Of a stretch of DNA of 64,000 bases, positions 39,883 to 47,359 are shown piece after piece (the stretch's first letter is position 1; each line of letters starts with the position of its first letter). Under the pieces are notes generated by a model. It made no database searches. It had not been told where the DNA came from and worked only from the letters and a program-made list of their open reading frames with translations. The stretch comes from R-RK-3 sp031399085 (GTDB lineage: Bacteria > Pseudomonadota > Alphaproteobacteria > Rhizobiales > Rhodomicrobiaceae): the NCBI GenBank assembly GCA_031399085.1, contig JANNOQ010000086.1, positions 55,156 to 119,155 on the forward strand, written 5' to 3'. The position numbers and the translations under genes are program-made.

Positions 39883-42098
39883 ACGAGTTAAACAATAGTT
39901 TAACGATGGACGAGGCCGTGGAGCGTAACTTGCTCGATCGCGGCAGGCAGGGTGTCATCGGCAAGCCGTTGGACCGGGTGGATGGGCCGGCAAAGGTCAC
40001 GGGCCAGGCGCGCTACAGCTATGAAGAGCCTATCGAGAATGTGGCTTACGGCATCGTCCTGACCACCGAAATCGGCCGGGGCCGCGTCGCCAGCATCGAC
40101 GCCGACGCCGCTCGCGCCGCCCCCGGCGTGATTGCCGTGATCGTCGACCACCCGCTGGTGCCAACGGACAGTTCAATGACAAGCGCGTTGCCGCGCACGC
40201 TGCCCGAAATCGAGAATTACGGTCAGCCTATCGGCATTCTCGTTGCGGAGAGTTTCGAGGCGGCGCGGTCGGCGGCGAGCCTGGTGCGTGTCGATTATGC
40301 GCCCGAAGCCGGGCGTTTCGACATGATGGAGCATCTTGCGGAAGTCGAGCACGAGCCGCCGACGCGCTTTAGGCCGCCCCAGGAAGTCGGGGAACTCGAC
40401 GCCGCGCTCGCGCAAGCCGCCGTCACACTGGATGCCACCTACACCACGCCGCACCATCTGCCCGCGGCGCTGGAGCCACATGCAACCATCGCGACGTGGC
40501 AGGACGGCAAAGTCGAAATCCGTTCCAGCTTGCAAATGCTGCAATGGTCGCGTGGGGCCATTGCCGCTTCGCTCGGACTGGAACCAACCGCCATTCGCAT
40601 CCTCGCGCCCTTCGTTGGCGGCGGATTTGGCGGCAAGACCGGCGTCGGACCTGAAGTCATTCTGGCGGTCATCGCGGCCCGCGACATCGGCCGTCCCGTC
40701 AAGATCGCTCTGACCCGCCGGCAGACCGCGCATCTGGTGCATCGCCGCTCCGATACGCGCCAACGCGTCCGCATCGGCTGCAACAGCGATGGCGACATCC
40801 TGGCGCTCGCGCATGAGAGCACCGTCTCACAGAAAGAGGGCCGCGACTTCATCGAGCCGGTCTCCATCGGCTCCCTCTCGCTCTATGCCGGTGCGGCGCG
40901 GCGTTTCTCCCAAAGCGTGGTGCGTCTCGACCTGCCGATGGCGAGCGCCGTGCGTGCGCCGGGCGAAGCGGTAGGAACGCTCGCGCTCGAAACCGCGATG
41001 GACGAGATGGCTGAAAAGCTCGGCCTCGATCCCATCGCCTTCCGCAAGCGCAATGAGCCGGAGCGCGACCCGTTGCGCGGTGTGCGCTTTTCCACCCGGC
41101 GGCTGGTCGAGTGCTATGACGACGGCGCCAGCCGCTTCGGCTGGGAGCAGCGCCATGCGTTGCCCGGACGGAGGCGTGAGGGCGAATGGCTGATCGGCAT
41201 GGGCATGGCGGCCGCGGTGCGCAGCAATCTGCTCATGCAATCGCAAGCACGGGTTCGGCTGACGGCGGACGGCGTGGCGGTCGTCGAGACCGACATGACG
41301 GATATCGGCACCGGCACCTATACGATTTTGGCGCAGATCGCCGGCGAAATGCTTGGACTGCCGCTCGACCGGATCGAGGTCCGGCTGGGCGACACCGACC
41401 TGCCGCCCGGGCCGGGTTCAGGCGGCTCGTTTGGCGCGGCGGGCAGCGGCTCGTCGGTGGCGCTGGCCTGCCAGCAGATCGTCGAGCGCCTCGCCAGTCT
41501 GATCGACGCAAAGCCCGATGAGCTGACGCTTCAGGATGGCATCGCGACGGCGCGCAATCGCCGCTTGCCGCTTGTGGAGCTTCTCGCCGGGCAGCCGATT
41601 GAAGCCCTGGGCACCATCCGGCAAGGCAAGAACGGGCAAGCCGTCAACCAGGCCGCCTATGGCGCGCAATTCGCCGAGGTCGCCGTGAATGCGGTTACGG
41701 GCGAAACGCGCGTGCGGCGGATGCTTGGCGTTTTCGATTGCGGCCGCATCCTCAACGCCAAGACAGCGCGCAGTCAGGCGGTCGGCGGTATGATCTGGGG
41801 CCTCAGCTACGCGCTGCAGGAGGAGGCCGTGGTCGACCGGCGGACGGGCGCTTTCGCCACGCGCGATCTCGCCGAATATCATGTGCCGGTCAATGCCGAC
41901 GTCCCGCGGATCGAGGCTTACTTCATCGAGGAATCGGACCGCTACGCCAACCCCATCGGCGTCAAGGGCATCGGCGAGCTGGGCATCAGCGGGTCGGGCG
42001 CGGCGGTCGCCAACGCGATCTACAACGCTTGCGGCGTGAGGCCGCGAGACTTCCCCCTGACGCTAGACAAACTCCTGCCCGGTCTGCCGCCGGTCTGA
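39879..42098 (+). CDS. Xanthine-oxidase-family aldehyde oxidoreductase, molybdopterin subunit (PaoC-like)
   Basis: The 739-residue catalytic subunit binds the molybdenum cofactor. It has GKPLDRVDGPAKVTGQARY at the N-terminus, FVGGGFGGKTG, the central AVRAPGEAVGTLALE and GSGGSFGAAGSGSSVA blocks, and the C-terminal KGIGELGISGSGAAVANAIYNACGVR with the active-site Glu. This set matches PaoC-type aldehyde oxidases. No paoD-like chaperone (XdhC family) follows; the next gene is on the other strand. The substrate is probably an aldehyde but is not certain. Confidence 0.93.
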   Translation: MNELNNSLTMDEAVERNLLDRGRQGVIGKPLDRVDGPAKVTGQARYSYEEPIENVAYGIVLTTEIGRGRVASIDADAARAAPGVIAVIVDHPLVPTDSSMTSALPRTLPEIENYGQPIGILVAESFEAARSAASLVRVDYAPEAGRFDMMEHLAEVEHEPPTRFRPPQEVGELDAALAQAAVTLDATYTTPHHLPAALEPHATIATWQDGKVEIRSSLQMLQWSRGAIAASLGLEPTAIRILAPFVGGGFGGKTGVGPEVILAVIAARDIGRPVKIALTRRQTAHLVHRRSDTRQRVRIGCNSDGDILALAHESTVSQKEGRDFIEPVSIGSLSLYAGAARRFSQSVVRLDLPMASAVRAPGEAVGTLALETAMDEMAEKLGLDPIAFRKRNEPERDPLRGVRFSTRRLVECYDDGASRFGWEQRHALPGRRREGEWLIGMGMAAAVRSNLLMQSQARVRLTADGVAVVETDMTDIGTGTYTILAQIAGEMLGLPLDRIEVRLGDTDLPPGPGSGGSFGAAGSGSSVALACQQIVERLASLIDAKPDELTLQDGIATARNRRLPLVELLAGQPIEALGTIRQGKNGQAVNQAAYGAQFAEVAVNAVTGETRVRRMLGVFDCGRILNAKTARSQAVGGMIWGLSYALQEEAVVDRRTGAFATRDLAEYHVPVNADVPRIEAYFIEESDRYANPIGVKGIGELGISGSGAAVANAIYNACGVRPRDFPLTLDKLLPGLPPV

Positions 42099-42134
42099 CG
42101 CGGTTGGCGCACCGCAAAATGCGGTGACCGTCGC

Positions 42135-42707
42135 TTAGGGCGTGCGCTGAATATACCGATGGCTGAGGTCCAAAAGTCTAAGGTTGTTCAGGATGTACGG
42201 ATTGTTTGGATCGCGCTCGCTGGATTTTAAAAACTGTGCGCGGGCGGCGGTTAAATTGCCGCGCAGCATATAAGAATAACCGCGATTATTGAGGATTTGC
42301 GTCGTCTCCCCGCCAAGTGCTATGGCTCGGGAGTAGGCTCGGTCGGCCAGATCGAACCTTTGAATGCGGTCGTAGCTTGCCGCCAGACCGATCCAGGCAG
42401 CCACGTCCTTGGGGGCGCTTTCAACCGCATCGCGAAAATAGCGTTCCGCCAGGCCATGATGTCCTCGGTTGAACTGCTCGACCCCCAGCCTGTAGGGTTC
42501 ATCGGATGGGTAGTATTTGACATCATCGGGATCTTGCACTGTCGCCGTTGTTTCCCAACCTTGCGAACTATCGGTGCCAGCGCAGCCGGCGAGCGAAATG
42601 GCAAGCAAAGCGGCGGCGAGCAGCGGATGTGCACTCCGCGCCGCCCGCCTTTTTACGCCGCTGCATGCAAATTGCGCGATATCCCGCCCCGTGGGGTCAA
42701 TGCTCAC
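42135..42707 (-). CDS. TPR lipoprotein of the Tad pilus locus (TadD-like)
   Basis: The 190-residue protein has an N-terminal hydrophobic segment with lipobox SLAGCAG and about three TPR repeats (YRLGVEQFNRGHHGLAERYF, AAWIGLAASYDRIQRFDLADRAY and ILNNRGYSYMLRGNLTAARAQFL). TadD-type proteins are pilotins or assembly factors for the Tad secretin. The start is a GTG with GAGGGGG upstream, ten bases after the preceding gene. It ends the cpaC-orf-tadD transcript, which agrees with the call. Confidence 0.82.
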   Translation of the reverse strand: MSIDPTGRDIAQFACSGVKRRAARSAHPLLAAALLAISLAGCAGTDSSQGWETTATVQDPDDVKYYPSDEPYRLGVEQFNRGHHGLAERYFRDAVESAPKDVAAWIGLAASYDRIQRFDLADRAYSRAIALGGETTQILNNRGYSYMLRGNLTAARAQFLKSSERDPNNPYILNNLRLLDLSHRYIQRTP

Positions 42708-42717
42708 CGCCGCCCCC

Positions 42718-43059
42718 TCATTGCGCAGCGCCCGATCCGGCCGATCCGCCCGGAACGGTCAATTCGGGGGCAAGAGTTGGCGCCGCCTCTGGCAGCTTCT
42801 TGACATCCTTATAGCGCTCGACCGCGCCGACCATGCGTTGCCCATTGGCCGGAATGCGACGGTTTCCAACATATGGCGGCCAGGGGTCGATAATATGCGC
42901 CGCCGCGTTCGCAGCCTTGGCGTTGCCCGCGCCGACGGTGACGCCTTCGATTCTTTGACGATATGGCTCCGCCCATTCATGCCAAAAATCGTCGCCCGCA
43001 CGGGCATGGCTCGACGCCATCAGCAAAGCCAGAGCGGTCGCAGCTATTGTTCTTATCAT
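42718..43059 (-). CDS. Small secreted protein of the Tad pilus locus
   Basis: The 113-residue product has a clear signal peptide (ending SSHARA). Its mature sequence has DDFWHEWAEPYRQRIEGVTVGAGNA, a segment WPPYVGNRRIPANGQRMVGAVERY and a Pro/Ala-rich end. Its ATG overlaps the cpaC stop codon, so it is translated together with the secretin. Small periplasmic proteins of this kind sit beside cpaC in rhizobial tad loci. No biochemical function is known to me. Confidence 0.75.
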   Translation of the reverse strand: MIRTIAATALALLMASSHARAGDDFWHEWAEPYRQRIEGVTVGAGNAKAANAAAHIIDPWPPYVGNRRIPANGQRMVGAVERYKDVKKLPEAAPTLAPELTVPGGSAGSGAAQ

Positions 43060-44579
43060 TTGAACCCTGCTTCTCCACCCGATTGCAGATGTGTCGTCTC
43101 ATCGCGGAAAATCATGTGGCCATAGGGCCCGACCAGATCGCGGCCCGACGTCACGTAGTCGGTATATTTTTTAGGGACATCCAACTGTCCGTGCAGAAAC
43201 AAGTCGCGATCGTTGCTCGGCAGCCGCTGGTCCAAGGGTGTCGAGAGGCGCTGCCCTGGCGCGACCGGCTGCACCAGATGCGGCGTGACGATCACCACCA
43301 GATCGGTTTCCTGCTGCTGATAGGCCGTGCTGCGGAACAGCGCGCCGATCACCGGCACCGAACCGAGCCACGGCAATTGCGAAATATCCCGCAGCCCCAC
43401 GGTTTGCAGCAGACCGGCGATGGCGAAGCTCTGCCCATCGCGCAGTTCGATCGTCGTGCGCGCCTCGCGTTTGGTCAGCGCCGGGATCAGGAAACCCTGA
43501 TTCCGTATGGCGTTCGTGTAGTCCAATTGGCTGACCGAAGGCGTCAAGCGCAGGTTAATGATGCCGTTAGCCAGAACAGTGGGAACGAAGGTGAGTTGCA
43601 CACCGAAAGGCTTATAGTCGACCGTGATCGTCGTCGTTCCCCCCGATGACGGCTGCACCACGGGGATCGGAATTTCGCCGCCCGCCAAGAAACTCGCCGT
43701 GTCGCCAGACAGCGCGACGAGATCGGGCTCGGCCAAGCGGCGCGCAAGGCCTTTAGATTCCAGCGCGGTGATGAGAACGTCGACGGTTGTGCCATTATTG
43801 GCGAGATTGGCGAGCGCGACGCCAAACGGCGCGGAAGTTGCGCTTCCCGCAAAGGTTCCCAGAGCCTGGAACAGGGGAAGTCCACTCGCCGCGCTACGTC
43901 CGGCGGTGACCCCGCCTCCCCCGAGCCCAGTATTGAAGCCTTGCGTTCCGCTTTCGTTGCCGACAAACAAATTGACCCCGAGATCGCGCCCGGTCGTGCG
44001 ATTGGCTTCGATGAAACGGACTTTCAGCAGCACTTGCTGGGACGGGGCGACGCGCATCAGGTTGATGACGGAGTTTTCGGGCACCATGGCCTTGGCGATG
44101 GCGACCGCGCGCTCGGCGTCCGTGGCATTTTTCGCCTCGCCGCTTAATATGACCTGCTCATTGCTGTTGGAAACGCGAATGGATGGGCTCTCAGTGCTCG
44201 CCCGGATTTTCTGCGCGATATTTTGCGTGTCGAGCGTGACCTCGATGTCAAACACCCCGATCAAGTGCTTATTTTGATCGAAGAGCGAGACGTTGGTGGT
44301 GCCGACTTTTTTGCCTTGGACGTAGAGAACCCGGCTGGACATCGCCAAGACGTCGGCGATATCGGGCGCCCCAACCACTGCGGTGTCGAACGACCGGTGC
44401 AACTCGAAGGTGCGCGATTTGAAGCGCGTGACGCTGACGCGATCGACGCCAATGCCGTTGCTGTCTAACACGTCGTCCGGCTGCGCCAGCGCCAAGCGCA
44501 TCTCGGTCAAGCCGCTGCCGATCGCTGCGGCGAATAAAGCGATGGCGAAGCTCAGCAATCGTTTTTGGAGTCTTGGCAA
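43056..44579 (-). CDS. cpaC: Tad (Flp) pilus secretin CpaC/RcpA
   Basis: The approximately 507-residue outer-membrane secretin exports the Flp pilus. It has a signal sequence, a pilus-assembly N-domain (RSFDTAVVGAPDIADVLAMSSRVLYVQGKKVGTTNVSLFD), a BON-like region and a secretin core. The core includes ALESKGLARRLAEPDLVALSGDTASFLAGGEIPIP and the C-terminal PWLGSVPVIGALFRSTAYQQQETDLVVIVTP. The start is uncertain: a TTG at 44579 has AAAGG at good spacing, while a GTG at 44621 would add 14 residues without a ribosome site. Confidence 0.92.
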   Translation of the reverse strand: MPRLQKRLLSFAIALFAAAIGSGLTEMRLALAQPDDVLDSNGIGVDRVSVTRFKSRTFELHRSFDTAVVGAPDIADVLAMSSRVLYVQGKKVGTTNVSLFDQNKHLIGVFDIEVTLDTQNIAQKIRASTESPSIRVSNSNEQVILSGEAKNATDAERAVAIAKAMVPENSVINLMRVAPSQQVLLKVRFIEANRTTGRDLGVNLFVGNESGTQGFNTGLGGGGVTAGRSAASGLPLFQALGTFAGSATSAPFGVALANLANNGTTVDVLITALESKGLARRLAEPDLVALSGDTASFLAGGEIPIPVVQPSSGGTTTITVDYKPFGVQLTFVPTVLANGIINLRLTPSVSQLDYTNAIRNQGFLIPALTKREARTTIELRDGQSFAIAGLLQTVGLRDISQLPWLGSVPVIGALFRSTAYQQQETDLVVIVTPHLVQPVAPGQRLSTPLDQRLPSNDRDLFLHGQLDVPKKYTDYVTSGRDLVGPYGHMIFRDETTHLQSGGEAGFK

Positions 44580-44669
44580 GGGACAACCTTTGCGGGAAGC
44601 CGAGTTGAAACGAACGCCCACGGCGGCGATAATTCATTTTGAACGTCTGGGCGTGACGCTTTTTGTTTT

Positions 44670-44749
44670 GTCATCCCCGCGAAAGCGGGGATCCAGTATT
44701 CGACTGCAGATTCAATAGATTACTGGGTTCCCGCTTTCGCGGGAATGAC
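44670..44749. repeat. Paired inverted repeat (REP/BIME-like)
   Basis: GTCATCCCCGCGAAAGCGGGGATCCAGTA at 44670 onward is mirrored by a near-complementary TACTGGGTTCCCGCTTTCGCGGGAATGAC ending at 44749, with about 22 bases between. Each half is itself a hairpin (CCCCGC-GAAA-GCGGGG). It separates the tadE/tadG genes from cpaC. Confidence 0.85.
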
Positions 44750-44875
44750 AATTGAACGGATAGCGCCGACGGGTGCAGGATGGGTGATTCGCCGCAATAG
44801 CTCAATCTTAAGTTGCAACGATTTTGCCCACCGGTTTGTTCGGCGGCTGGGAACGCTAGCTCCAGTTGAGTCGGC

Positions 44876-45259
44876 CTATTTCGGATGGCACGCTATTGGG
44901 TTCAGCGTAATCGCGCTAAATCCAGGTATTGTGAATGTGAAGGTGTAAGTGGCGCTGACTCTGACGCCGCAGGTTGGGTTTGTAACGGTAAACATCGACG
45001 TCGTGACCGTCATGCCCCAAGCCTCGGCGACGGCTTCGTTCTGGATTTGAGCCGTGGTGCCGCAGTCGGTGACGTTCACGGCGCCGCACCGGGCCGCCGC
45101 CTGCGTGGCGCGATAAAGCGTCGTGTAGTTCCAGAGCAGGCGGCCGGTGTCCAGAATGCCGAGCAGGAAAAGCAAGAACGCCGGCAGGATCAGGGCGTAT
45201 TCGATCGCCGTCGTGCCCCGCTTATCCAATCGAAACCATGAACGCCGGGCTTTTGCCAT
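44876..45259 (-). CDS. tadE: TadE-like pseudopilin
   Basis: The 127-residue protein has a TadE-type N-terminus. A basic cytoplasmic leader and RGTTAIEYALILPAFLLFLLGILDTGRLLW form a pseudopilin signal and membrane helix with the conserved Glu. A short exported domain with four Cys follows. The start is three bases after the stop of the second TadE-like gene. TadE and TadF are minor pseudopilins needed for Flp pilus assembly. Confidence 0.88.
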   Translation of the reverse strand: MAKARRSWFRLDKRGTTAIEYALILPAFLLFLLGILDTGRLLWNYTTLYRATQAAARCGAVNVTDCGTTAQIQNEAVAEAWGMTVTTSMFTVTNPTCGVRVSATYTFTFTIPGFSAITLNPIACHPK

Positions 45260-45262
45260 GGC

Positions 45263-45727
45263 TTAATTCTGCCTGACGATGGCTTGGGCGGTCAGCGTCG
45301 CGGGCAAGGTGAAGCTGGAGGTCAAGATGGTGGTGCGCGTGAGCGTCGCGTTGATGCGGATATATTGGCTCACGGCCGCCCCGCCAGCGCATGTTGTTCC
45401 GCAGGTCGCCACCGTGATTCCGGAAAGCGCCGGACAGCCGCAAAACTGCGTCGGCGCGGGGCTTGCGGCAATGCCGGTAATCCCGGATGAGTTGACGACG
45501 GCACTGGAGATGCCCGAGGCGTTCCAACCATTTTTGGCGGCGTACAAAGTGCCGGCCTCCACGGCGTTGTAAACCTGCATCGACCCGAACATGGCAAAGC
45601 CGATTTCGACGACGCCGGTGAGCAGGATGACAAACAGCGGCAGAAACAACCCAAACTCAATGGCGGCTGAGCCGGCATCGGCGCGGCGCTGGGATGTTTG
45701 TTCAGCTACCGCCTTGCTCTTGGACAT
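45263..45727 (-). CDS. TadE/TadF-like pseudopilin
   Basis: The 154-residue protein is the second pseudopilin: DAGSAAIEFGLFLPLFVILLTGVVEIGFAMFGSMQVYNAVEAG is the TadE-type membrane segment with its conserved Glu. The exported region contains a cluster of four Cys (CGCPALSG...CGTTCAGG). AAGGAG lies eight bases before the ATG at 45727. The gene sits between tadG and tadE on one transcript. Confidence 0.88.
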   Translation of the reverse strand: MSKSKAVAEQTSQRRADAGSAAIEFGLFLPLFVILLTGVVEIGFAMFGSMQVYNAVEAGTLYAAKNGWNASGISSAVVNSSGITGIAASPAPTQFCGCPALSGITVATCGTTCAGGAAVSQYIRINATLTRTTILTSSFTLPATLTAQAIVRQN

Positions 45728-45741
45728 CACGATGCTCCTTG

Positions 45742-47046
45742 CTATTCGACGAGCGCGTTCGCCGTGCTGCCGCCAATCGCGCTTGTCCCTGCGCCGCCGC
45801 AATTATTGTTGAACGCCGCGCCGCCGGTGAAGGACACCCGAAAGGCTATGAGCTGCGTGCATGTGGCGGTGGTCGTCGTGCCGTTCGAGTAAACGACGCG
45901 CTGTCTTGGCAGATACACCGCGCCGGTCAATCTCGTGGTGGAACCGCCGGCGAACGTGCTCGTAAGGGTGGTTGGCCCGGCGCGGTCGCCAAAAAACACA
46001 ATTCCCGATGTCGCGCCGGTGGTCGGCGCGCTCAGCGTAACGGTGGCGCCGTTGCTGAACGAGGCGGTCGCATAGGTGCTGGCGTTTCTGGTCAGGACGA
46101 TGGTCACGCCAGTTCCGTTCACCGTCGCGCCGCCGGCAACGCTGAACGAGCCTTGCTTGATGAAATAGATCCCGGGGTTCATGGTGACCGTCGGGCTATT
46201 GCTGATCGACAAACCGCTGCAATAGGTGCCTGGATTCAACGTCTGGGTTGTCGTCACACTTTTGTTCGTGAAGGCGCAGCCTGCCGGCACCGCCGGCATG
46301 GCGACGGCTGCATAGGGGTCGGCCGTGACCGTCTGGTTGATCAGCACGCCGTTGGTGGCATTGATCACGCCGCCATTGCTCACCGTGGTCTGGCCCTTCA
46401 CCGACAGGGACAGCGTATTCAGCCTCGCCCCGCCGATCACCGACACCGCTGCCGAGCCCGAGGCGTTCACCGCCGCGCCGCATTGATTGAGGTTGATGGT
46501 CGCGCCATTGCTGAGGGCCATGCCCGAGGCGGTGGCTGTGTCGGTGGTCAGAATGCAGTAATTGCCGCTTGCGCCCTTGATCGCCACCGCCCGCGCGGAG
46601 ACGTTAAACGCGGCTGAGCTGAGGATGCTGACCAGTTTCAGCGTCTGGGGTTGGGCGACGATCACCTCGACCGCGCCGGCATTGGCGGTGTTGTTGCCGG
46701 TTGCGGGCGGCTTATTGACGGTAATCGTCACGCCGTCGACGCCGTTGACGAAGCCGGCGGTGCCAGCGATCGCTTTTCCCTCCAGGGCGTAATCGACGGG
46801 ATAACCCCTCGCAAGAGCGGTGGCTGCGCCGAGCGCCGCCGAGTCCGCAGCCGATTGCATCTGGCGATGCTTATAAATGACAAAGGTGATTTCCGTGCCG
46901 AGGCCCACCATGCCGAGCAGCACCGACAACGAGACGCCGAGCATGATCGCGACGCTGCCGCGCTGGCAGGAAAGCAATGCCCGTGCGAATGCCACGGTCC
47001 GAATAATGCCGCTTGCCAGGGCGGTCCAATCACCAACGCTCTTCAT
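45742..47046 (-). CDS. tadG: TadG-like protein with N-terminal Tad anchor
   Basis: The 434-residue protein begins with a TadG-type segment (RGSVAIMLGVSLSVLLGMVGLGTEI) that anchors it in the inner membrane, followed by QMQSAADSAALGAATALA. The rest is a long Gly/Thr/Ser/Asn-rich beta-repeat region (from about NYCILTTDTATAS onward), as in many rhizobial TadG-related proteins, and lacks a recognisable von Willebrand A domain. The ATG at 47046 is preferred over a TTG at 47076. It is the first gene of the tadG-tadE-tadE transcript. Confidence 0.82.
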   Translation of the reverse strand: MKSVGDWTALASGIIRTVAFARALLSCQRGSVAIMLGVSLSVLLGMVGLGTEITFVIYKHRQMQSAADSAALGAATALARGYPVDYALEGKAIAGTAGFVNGVDGVTITVNKPPATGNNTANAGAVEVIVAQPQTLKLVSILSSAAFNVSARAVAIKGASGNYCILTTDTATASGMALSNGATINLNQCGAAVNASGSAAVSVIGGARLNTLSLSVKGQTTVSNGGVINATNGVLINQTVTADPYAAVAMPAVPAGCAFTNKSVTTTQTLNPGTYCSGLSISNSPTVTMNPGIYFIKQGSFSVAGGATVNGTGVTIVLTRNASTYATASFSNGATVTLSAPTTGATSGIVFFGDRAGPTTLTSTFAGGSTTRLTGAVYLPRQRVVYSNGTTTTATCTQLIAFRVSFTGGAAFNNNCGGAGTSAIGGSTANALVE

Positions 47047-47359
47047 AGCGGTCTCAAATATGGCTTCCGCATTCAACTCCCGCTTTGAGCGTTGTTGCCT
47101 GATCGGTCGTGTGCCGTCTTGGGAAATTAGTAACGATAAGATCGATAGATGTTAGGCAACGGGCACTATCGTGCTTTCAAACCGGCAATTGAATAATTTG
47201 CCATGAAACCGTTAAATATATGAGTTTTATATCTACGCATTTAGACAAAATATGCTTGCGAAGCCGTTTTTTATTAAATCATTATTTGCTTAATTGAGAT
47301 TTGTGCAAATATTATAGTGTTTCGATGCAAACGCTAATTCGAGCGGATTGCAGGCACCG
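47047..47359. other. AT-rich intergenic region, probable tadG promoter
   Basis: About 310 bases between tadG and the c-di-GMP enzyme gene are strikingly AT-rich (long T/A runs at 47200-47330) compared with the genome. This is typical of a promoter or a binding region for nucleoid proteins. I cannot pick a specific promoter or operator. Confidence 0.5.

Noticed and set aside
42111..42125. Bidirectional terminator between the molybdoenzyme operon and the TadD-like gene
   Set aside because: The stem is only six bases with a three-base loop and no U tract on either strand.
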